Of a DNA stretch of 64,000 nucleotides, positions 58,337 to 64,000 are shown piece after piece. The position numbers and the translations under genes are program-made. This DNA comes from CAYMKL01 sp964390805. GTDB lineage: Bacteria > Chloroflexota > Anaerolineae > VGOG01. The DNA lies in the NCBI GenBank assembly GCA_964390805.1, contig CAYMKL010000011.1, forward strand, positions 18,043 through 82,042, in the 5' to 3' direction. The notes below the pieces were generated by a model. That model ran no database searches. It worked only from the letters and a program-made list of their open reading frames with translations, and was not told the origin of the DNA. Numbering within the stretch: position 1 is the first letter of the stretch; the number at the start of each line of letters is the position of its first letter.

Positions 58337-61271
58337 GGAGGTATCCTCCTGGCAGACCCTTGACCGTGCCCAACAGGGCCTGCATCAATTCCGCAAAGGG
58401 CTCGTCCGCCGCGCGGGCCAGAGTCTTCGAGTCGCCGAACATCACCAGTTGGTGCCGGGCACGGGTCAGGCTCACGTTGAGCCGGCGCAACTCGGCCATA
58501 AAGCCCACTCGCCCCCGTGGGTTGCTCCGCGTGAAGCCGTAGATGATCACATCCCGCTCCTTCCCCTGGAACGAGTCCACCGTGGCTACCCAGTCCTTCA
58601 GATCATCCTCGGGGAAGGCATGATGCCGCTGGCGAAGTACCTGGCGTACCCGCTCAGCCTGTTTCTTGTAGGGGACGATGACGCCCCACTGGATGCCCCG
58701 GTCCCGATAAACCAACACCAAGTCAGCGATCAACTCCGCTTCGAGATCGTTGATGTAGCCACGGACACCTTCCGGCTCGATGGCCGGACGCTCGCGCCGC
58801 TGGGGCTCCTTCATCGTGTCCACAAAGACCATCGGCCCATCGAAGAAGGGGTCGGTGTGGGGGATTTCGCGTCCGGTTTTGAAGCGCCCGGCGTAGAAGT
58901 GCTGGGAGATGAAATCGGCAATGGTCTGAGGCATCCGGTACTGAGTATCCAGCATGACAGTGTGCGTGTCAGGTGTGGTCTGCTGATCAAAGAGATGCTC
59001 GAACAGACTCTGGTCCAGCCAGGTATGCAGCCCACTGTCTTCGGCGTCAATTCGCTCGACTATCTCATCCTCCACCACTGGTGGAAGCTGGCGATGATCA
59101 CCCACCAGTACCGCTCGGCGGGCGCGTACCAACGGAACCAGCAGGTCCATCACCTGGATCTGCCCGGCCTCGTCGGCGATCATCAGGTCGAATTCCAGAT
59201 CCTCAAAGCGAGCGTCGGTGGCAATCCCAATGCAGGTGGCCCCCACCACATCGGCCATCTGGAGCAGCATGGAATACAGGGCCTGTCGGCGAGTCTGGAG
59301 CAGTTCGCGCCAGTCGTGGAGCAGGTCACTACGGCCTTGTAGTGCCTCGTGCCAGTGGCGGAATCGCCACCGAACAGCTTCGAGCGCTTCCGGCGATTCG
59401 GTCGCACCTCTCAACGAGGGCACGCCTTCGAAGCGAGCCGTCGCTTCGTCCAGGCGGGCGACGACCTGGGCTGCCTCGGCTCGCACTTGAGCCACCTCCC
59501 CTTCCGAGTCGGCGACGGCGCGCTTGTAACGCAGCGCCTCGTCGCCAGACGACGCAACCTGCCTATAGGCTTCCCAGGTGGCTTGAATCTGGCCGCTCAC
59601 TTTGTCTCGTTCCCGGAGGGCCTGCAGGTACATCTGCTCCAACTCCTGCCATTGCTCCTCCTGCCGCTCCCGCCGCCGTACAAAGAACCCGCCCACTGCG
59701 GGCAATTGGCACAGCCTGGACGCGCGATCTATGGACCGACTCAGGGCATTGGCCTGATGGGCGGCCTGGTGAACTCGCTGGTGCGCAGCATGGTAGCGCC
59801 GGACCTGACCCTGTATCGCCCTGGCCACGTCTGCGTATCGCGCCCGTTGCCAGTCAGCCAAGCTCTCCAGCTCGCGTTCAAATCGGGCCTGTACCAGTCG
59901 CCAGTCGGCAGCCTGCTGGACAAGGTGGCCCAGAATCCGCTGAATCTCCGGCCACAGCGCCTCGATGGTGTCCAGCGATTCCTGCGCAGGGGCGATCTTG
60001 TCCAGGATCTCCTTTTGCTTTTCACGTGCCTTGCTGTCAATCATCAACGGACGCACCTGTGCCGACACCACCTCTTCCCGGCCAATGCGTAAAGCGTCTA
60101 CCCCCTCCAGTGCTTCCAGTACGTTGTCCACGGCCTTGTTGTTCTTGGAGGTAATCAACACTTTCTTGTCCTGGGCTGCCTGTCGATTAACGCTGGCGCG
60201 GATGGTGTGTGTCTTGCCAGTGCCCGGTGGTCCCAATACCAGGAGGAGGTCTGGCACGCGCTCCGCTCGGGCGATCATGGTCCTCTGAGCAGGATTGAGT
60301 TGCTCCTTTCCCTGCTGGATGACGGGGGCATCGTAGGGCTTGAACTGCCCGTCCACGATCAGCGGCAGGACGTGAGGATTCAACGACTGCCCCGCTCGCA
60401 GGGCATGCACGGCGGCTTTCTGAATAGCGTACTGCTTGGTGGAGACCCAGGGCGTGAGCCACTCAACCCGCCGCAGCCGGCCCAGGTCTACTGGCCGGTG
60501 AAAACGTACAACCAACGTCCCGTTGGCCTTCTCTGCTACCACTCCGGCGTAGCCCGGCCCTCGCTCACCCGGCTCACCGATACCAGCCCACACATAGTCG
60601 CCGACTTGGAGGGGCGTCGAAGCGGCCAGGCGGAAGCCATATACGTCGCTCGCCATGCGCACCCGTGCCACCGGCTCGACGCCCGCCACCGGAGTGTAGC
60701 CCTGTTGGGCCGCCTTGTCCAGTTCCACTTCGCAAGCCAGATCAGCCAGGGTCTCGACGTTTGAGAGAAAGGTCTGATGTGCCTGAGATAGCCGGGCAGG
60801 TTGCGAGGGCGGGCGGTGAGTGGGCTGCCTGGCCGTCTCCCAGGCAGCCCGGATCCGGTTGAACCCCGGCTGGGGCGTCCAGCGGATGCCGGCGATGGAG
60901 ACGGTGAGTTCGCGAACGTGGTAGTGCAGGCGCCAGTCGCGGGGCATAACGGCTACGGCGTGTCGGCTGATGAGGTTGTGGTTGCGCAAGGAGAGGGGCG
61001 ATACGCGGTAAGCATAGTAGCCGTCCTTTTGGTTCGTCAGGCCACATACGATTTCGTAGCGTGGTGTGCAGAAGGTGATCCGGGCCTCGCCGTCCCGCCC
61101 GACACCCAGCAGCGTGGGCACACCGGAAGCAGACAATTGCATCAAGTCTGCCCGCACCGTGTTCCGGTCGGGTGGAACGGCAGCCGGGTACTCCTCGGCG
61201 GCCCTCTGAAATCGGACGGGCTCGATGACCAGGTGCAAGGCATGGGATAGAGGGCAGGGAATAAGCGCCAT
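58302..61271 (-). CDS. SF1 helicase, UPF1/DNA2-like, with long internal insertion
   Basis: The start is ATG 61271 (MALIPCPLSH) in a TGATG overlap with the small membrane protein; a longer frame to 61322 lacks a site. 989 residues. The N-terminal region (1-330) is unassigned. Walker A LGPPGTGKTH is near 349, DEAGQI (motif II) near 698, GDHRQLPP (III) near 727, DTQYRMPQTI (IV) near 780, VDSFQGKERD (V) near 900 and VSLTRARHQ (VI) near 940. About 300 residues between motifs I and II are largely coiled-coil-like (EKQKEILDKI, LADWQRARYADVA). The COG1112-type core unwinds RNA or DNA 5' to 3'. No nuclease domain is visible, unlike many defence helicases. Confidence 0.9.
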   Translation of the reverse strand: MALIPCPLSHALHLVIEPVRFQRAAEEYPAAVPPDRNTVRADLMQLSASGVPTLLGVGRDGEARITFCTPRYEIVCGLTNQKDGYYAYRVSPLSLRNHNLISRHAVAVMPRDWRLHYHVRELTVSIAGIRWTPQPGFNRIRAAWETARQPTHRPPSQPARLSQAHQTFLSNVETLADLACEVELDKAAQQGYTPVAGVEPVARVRMASDVYGFRLAASTPLQVGDYVWAGIGEPGERGPGYAGVVAEKANGTLVVRFHRPVDLGRLRRVEWLTPWVSTKQYAIQKAAVHALRAGQSLNPHVLPLIVDGQFKPYDAPVIQQGKEQLNPAQRTMIARAERVPDLLLVLGPPGTGKTHTIRASVNRQAAQDKKVLITSKNNKAVDNVLEALEGVDALRIGREEVVSAQVRPLMIDSKAREKQKEILDKIAPAQESLDTIEALWPEIQRILGHLVQQAADWRLVQARFERELESLADWQRARYADVARAIQGQVRRYHAAHQRVHQAAHQANALSRSIDRASRLCQLPAVGGFFVRRRERQEEQWQELEQMYLQALRERDKVSGQIQATWEAYRQVASSGDEALRYKRAVADSEGEVAQVRAEAAQVVARLDEATARFEGVPSLRGATESPEALEAVRWRFRHWHEALQGRSDLLHDWRELLQTRRQALYSMLLQMADVVGATCIGIATDARFEDLEFDLMIADEAGQIQVMDLLVPLVRARRAVLVGDHRQLPPVVEDEIVERIDAEDSGLHTWLDQSLFEHLFDQQTTPDTHTVMLDTQYRMPQTIADFISQHFYAGRFKTGREIPHTDPFFDGPMVFVDTMKEPQRRERPAIEPEGVRGYINDLEAELIADLVLVYRDRGIQWGVIVPYKKQAERVRQVLRQRHHAFPEDDLKDWVATVDSFQGKERDVIIYGFTRSNPRGRVGFMAELRRLNVSLTRARHQLVMFGDSKTLARAADEPFAELMQALLGTVKGLPGGYLHVRDYRRKLNL

Positions 61272-61495
61272 CACCGTCCTCCCCGCGCAAAGAGAATGAC
61301 CAGGCCTGTAGCGATAACACAAACTGATAGCATCACTATTACGACGAAGATGGCTCCTATCAGCAAGGCTGTATTGATCCCCCCTTGATCTTGTGTGCTC
61401 TGGGAGCCGGGCCGGCGTAGTGATGGGACGTCTTCCGGCAGATCGGGTGGGGGGACGATGCCCTCGTTGTAACGGTCGGCAAGATCAGAACTCAT
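61271..61495 (-). CDS. Small single-pass membrane protein
   Basis: The start is ATG 61495 (MSSDLADRYNEGIVPPPD), six bases after GAGGTG; ATG 61507, overlapping the protease stop, is an alternative. 74 residues: a Pro-rich soluble N-terminus, then one transmembrane segment (ALLIGAIFVVIVMLSVCVIA, about residues 44-63) and a short basic tail RGGR. The order N-out or N-in is not determinable. Overlaps on both sides tie it to the protease and the helicase. Confidence 0.7.
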   Translation of the reverse strand: MSSDLADRYNEGIVPPPDLPEDVPSLRRPGSQSTQDQGGINTALLIGAIFVVIVMLSVCVIATGLVILFARGGR

Positions 61496-61506
61496 GTCAC
61501 ACCTCA

Positions 61507-62925
61507 TCACGTTCGCAACACTTGCTTGACTTGATGCAGGCTTCGTTTGAAATGGTCGGCCCTGCGCACGGAACCGGACAGCGCCTCCTGCAGCACCTCG
61601 TCCAGGTTCGGGGGCACGAACGGGTTAAAGACGCTGACTGGGGTAGTCTGCGCTGGGTGGTGCGTTGCTAACTTGTAGATCATAGCTGCCAAGTCTCGCA
61701 CATCCCCTGCCGGGTCGAAGGGCGGTGGCTCGGCCGCCAATGGGCCTGGAGAAGCCACGAACCCGGGCGCGATCAACACGCTGCCGCGCCGGCCCTGCGT
61801 GATGATGATGGTCCGGCTGCCGACGCCACCGTGGGACACGCGACGGCGATGCAGTGCCGAGAGAGCCTCGCATACGTCGGTGGCCCAGTGCAAGAGTTGT
61901 AGTAGGGCTGGCGCATCGGGCAAGGGACCCTCCTGCGGTAGCAGCTTGTCCACGAGCGTGCCGCGAACCCATTCGACAATGGCCCACACGGTGCCCTCAT
62001 CCTGGTCAATGACATCATAGACTTGTGGGACATGCCCACAACGGGACGCCACCTGACCCAGGGTTCGCGCGTGGTTCGCTATCCGGTGCATACTGGCTTG
62101 GTCCTCGGGTGTGTCCGTCAACGCCTCGACCTGACGGATGCCTACACCCCGACTCATTGTCAGATCCGACGCGCGAGCGGTGCGCACCACCAACGTTCCA
62201 AAGGCTTTCTGCGCTATCACCTCGCGGACGAGATAGCTCTTACCTTGCAGATCCAACTGCGCTCCGGCCTGTAGCTCCGGTCTCGCAGCAGCGGGTTCGA
62301 CACTCACAGAGGGGGGAGGCAGCGCGCACCTCAGTCTGGGACAGACCTGGGCCAGCATCTCCGTCGAGATGGCGAAGACAGTTTCCCTCTGCCGTCCGTA
62401 TTGGTCAGGCGGAGTGATGGCCGAGACCATGCCGATCACCTGCCGAATGTCCTGATCCCACACTGGCGCGCCGCTGAATCCCGTGGTGACCTCTTGGCTG
62501 CGCAGTTGGATCATGGATGCCCCTTGAATGGTGAGCATCCCCAGGATCTGTCCGCTGCCCCACATCCCCTCCTTGGAGATAGGAGGAAACCCAAAGGTCT
62601 CAAAGCGATGGCCCTTACTTTGGTCAGGGCGATCCAGAGGCAGGGTCTGCACGCCTTCTGGCAGTGCCCTTTCTAGGCACAGAATAGCTACATCTTCGGC
62701 ATCGGGCGCACGCCACCATTCTGGCTCTCCTCTGGCTTCTCGCTCCTCCTCGGTGGCATGAAAGACGACCCGTACGGTGCCACCCGGCCCGGCTCCGGCG
62801 TTCTTCACCACGTGGGCACAGGTGGCGATGAACCCATCGTAGGTGACGACGAAACCGGTGCCGGCCGTGGAGCCGCCTGGCTTGAGGATGCGAACGATAC
62901 CAGCGGTCAGGTCTGTAGTAGGCAA
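61507..62925 (-). CDS. Trypsin-like protease fused to degenerate protein-kinase domain
   Basis: 472 residues, no signal peptide. Residues 1-190 are a trypsin-fold protease with the triad His 38 (FIATCAHVV), Asp 78 (AEDVAIL) and Ser 151 (TGFSGAPV), all present. Residues 230-470 follow the kinase fold (LVREVIAQKAFGTLVVRTAR; AIVEWVRGTLVDKLL; LHRRRVSHGGVGSRTIII). The HRD catalytic loop reads SHGG and the DFG position reads APGF, so it is predicted inactive: a sensor or scaffold. Cytoplasmic trypsin modules next to TPR proteins are a theme of NTPase/TPR conflict systems of multicellular bacteria. Confidence 0.85.
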   Translation of the reverse strand: MPTTDLTAGIVRILKPGGSTAGTGFVVTYDGFIATCAHVVKNAGAGPGGTVRVVFHATEEEREARGEPEWWRAPDAEDVAILCLERALPEGVQTLPLDRPDQSKGHRFETFGFPPISKEGMWGSGQILGMLTIQGASMIQLRSQEVTTGFSGAPVWDQDIRQVIGMVSAITPPDQYGRQRETVFAISTEMLAQVCPRLRCALPPPSVSVEPAAARPELQAGAQLDLQGKSYLVREVIAQKAFGTLVVRTARASDLTMSRGVGIRQVEALTDTPEDQASMHRIANHARTLGQVASRCGHVPQVYDVIDQDEGTVWAIVEWVRGTLVDKLLPQEGPLPDAPALLQLLHWATDVCEALSALHRRRVSHGGVGSRTIIITQGRRGSVLIAPGFVASPGPLAAEPPPFDPAGDVRDLAAMIYKLATHHPAQTTPVSVFNPFVPPNLDEVLQEALSGSVRRADHFKRSLHQVKQVLRT

Positions 62926-62935
62926 AGTACACCTC

Positions 62936-63994
62936 TTATGCAGGCTTCAACAACTCGAACACAGTCTCCAGACCTTCGCTGCCTGCTGAACGGATCAACT
63001 CCAGATCGCGGACTGCGTCGTGGATAACCCCGGAGGCGTCGCAAGTCTCTAGCGCCCGCTGATATTCCTCCAACGCCGGGGCAAGTAGCTCGGCTCGCTC
63101 GTCTTCATCCACCCAGCGCGGGTCGCAGACTGCCTGCCCGACCAGTGCCGTCCCCAGGGCGTAACGCGGTTCGTACAAACTCGCTGTCTTGTCCAATACA
63201 CCCCGGCAGCGGGCGACCGCATCTGCGAAGGTTTCGCCGGCAGTCTTATCGCGCTGATGCAGGTGGACAACTCCCAGTGTCAATGCCGCCTGGTAAGTAG
63301 TCCGGGGTGCATCGAGGGCCAGAGACTCAGCACAGCGCTGTTCAGCTTCAGCAAGTTGCCCAGTGGTCAGAAGGGCCCTACCCAGCCAAAGCAGAGAAAG
63401 ACTCTCTCCCCGCTGATCGTTGATCTTGCGGGCTATTCTTAGAGCCTTCTTGTGAAGCTCAATGGCCTGTTCGACCTCTTCCAAGGTATAACGTACAACG
63501 CCCAAGCGATGAAGCCAAGCACTCTTGTGCCGCAGGTCGCTGATTTCTTCCGCGATGGTCAAGGCTGCTCTGAAGAACTCGATGGCCTGCTGGATTCGCC
63601 CTAGGGCATAGTACGCGATGCCCAACCTGCCAAGTTCGAGTTCCTCCCCCTGGCGATCACCGACCTCCTGAGCAATAGACAGAGCTCCTTCATGAAAACT
63701 GATGGCCTTCTCAACCCGCCCTAGATCGCGGTTGGCAACACCCAGGCGACCAAGCAAAACACCTTTAGCCCGGTCGCCGCCGATCTCGTCGGCAATGGCC
63801 AAAGCCTCCTCGTAGCGTTCGACGGCTGTCTGGACCTGCTCCAGTGCGCGATAAGAGTTGCCCAGGTTGCCAAGGTGTTGTATTTGCCCGGATTGATTGC
63901 CTGTTTCGCGGGCGATGGCTAGTGCTTGTTTGTAGGAACGGATGGCTAGTACTCTGTCAAGCGTGATTTGATAGGTGAGAGTTTTAGTGGTATC
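62936..63994 (-). CDS. TPR protein, 5' end disrupted or outside
   Basis: The frame runs from just after an in-frame TAG (63995-63997 on the - strand) to 62936 with no ATG, GTG or TTG before 63802, although the TPR pattern (LGNLGNSYRALEQVQTAVER, YEEALAIADE) is already under way upstream. At least six TPR units of the A-x-E-x-Y/F-x-x-A-L-x-I-A-x-E type follow, then a helical C-terminal region (ERAELLAPALEEYQRALET). The 5' part, where such proteins often carry an NTPase or effector domain, is missing. It lies ten bases upstream of the protease gene. Confidence 0.75.
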   Translation of the reverse strand, partial: DTTKTLTYQITLDRVLAIRSYKQALAIARETGNQSGQIQHLGNLGNSYRALEQVQTAVERYEEALAIADEIGGDRAKGVLLGRLGVANRDLGRVEKAISFHEGALSIAQEVGDRQGEELELGRLGIAYYALGRIQQAIEFFRAALTIAEEISDLRHKSAWLHRLGVVRYTLEEVEQAIELHKKALRIARKINDQRGESLSLLWLGRALLTTGQLAEAEQRCAESLALDAPRTTYQAALTLGVVHLHQRDKTAGETFADAVARCRGVLDKTASLYEPRYALGTALVGQAVCDPRWVDEDERAELLAPALEEYQRALETCDASGVIHDAVRDLELIRSAGSEGLETVFELLKPA

Positions 63995-64000
63995 CTATCT

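Larger units (their letters stand above)
47245..64000. mobile_element. Putative integrated element, left end at 47249, right end not seen
   Basis: Starting at the broken GHMP kinase the gene order is: large serine recombinase, recombinase fragment, small genes, excisionase-like protein, primase-helicase and DUF5659, nearly all on the - strand, with iterons and LexA-like promoters. The missing 3' half of the kinase gene is not found up to the window edge, so the right attachment site would lie beyond 64000, or the kinase was truncated without recovery. That the operon from 57095 is cargo is inference. Confidence 0.6.

Noticed and set aside
58302..61271. Assignment to Mokosh, DISARM or Zorya defence
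   Set aside because: No PLD nuclease, DUF1998 protein or motor proteins are visible; only the helicase class is shared.

Overview
The window looks like a metagenome-derived scaffold from a monoderm, carbohydrate-fermenting member of the Chloroflexota (Anaerolineae-like). The evidence is indirect. The lipoproteins have a short signal, an AC lipobox and a Thr/Pro-rich linker. The giant secreted protease ends in the YLPLL-type tail common in that phylum. Short dispersed repeats of the CCTTCGAC..GCTCAGGAC type are scattered even inside genes. Two 100-N scaffold gaps are present, at 10175-10274 and 20158-20257.

Region 1 (1-47264, nearly all + strand) is a large glycan and glycoprotein utilisation locus. 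It carries three GH38 alpha-mannosidases (one cut by the window start), a GH29 alpha-L-fucosidase, a GH94 cellobiose-phosphorylase-like enzyme and two alpha/beta hydrolases. It also has a secreted multidomain S8 protease, a PHP-type metallohydrolase, three UroD-like proteins and the start of a GHMP kinase. Two MalEFG-type sugar importers (8728-12483 and 18551-22696), an orphan extra MalG (13611) and one shared MalK/UgpC ATPase (25610) handle oligosaccharides. A Dpp/Opp-type importer (28100-35142) carries a LysM-fused binding protein and has a DUF2281/PIN toxin-antitoxin pair inside it. A three-gene set (GH-J-clan hydrolase, sucrose-synthase-like GT4, GalT-like HIT protein; 14754-18322) sits between the two sugar importers. 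A tRNA-Gln(CTG) lies at 8316.

Both sugar-binding lipoprotein genes contain a tandem copy of the whole binding domain, and both scaffold gaps fall inside the second copy. If the copies are equal in length, the missing stretches are 1084 and 1008 nt, and each value restores an open reading frame. Both genes share a structured 5' leader that contains AAGGAGGTGAT.

Region 2 (47245 to the right edge, mostly - strand) looks like an integrated mobile element that interrupts the GHMP kinase at a 16-bp palindrome. It has a large serine recombinase, a second recombinase fragment without the catalytic serine, an excisionase-like protein, small hypothetical genes and a DUF5659 protein. A CHC2/TOPRIM/P-loop primase-helicase and a 23-bp iteron array upstream of it form a candidate replication module. 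Two + strand promoters at 54955 and 56369 carry near-identical GAAC-N4-GTTC (LexA-like) boxes.

Region 3 (57095-63994, - strand) is a tightly coupled operon: TPR protein, trypsin-like protease fused to a degenerate kinase domain, small membrane protein, SF1 UPF1-like helicase with a long insertion, and a protein I do not recognise. It has the look of a conflict or defence system carried by the element, and it is my best candidate for an undescribed system. The 5' end of its first gene appears to be broken near the window edge.
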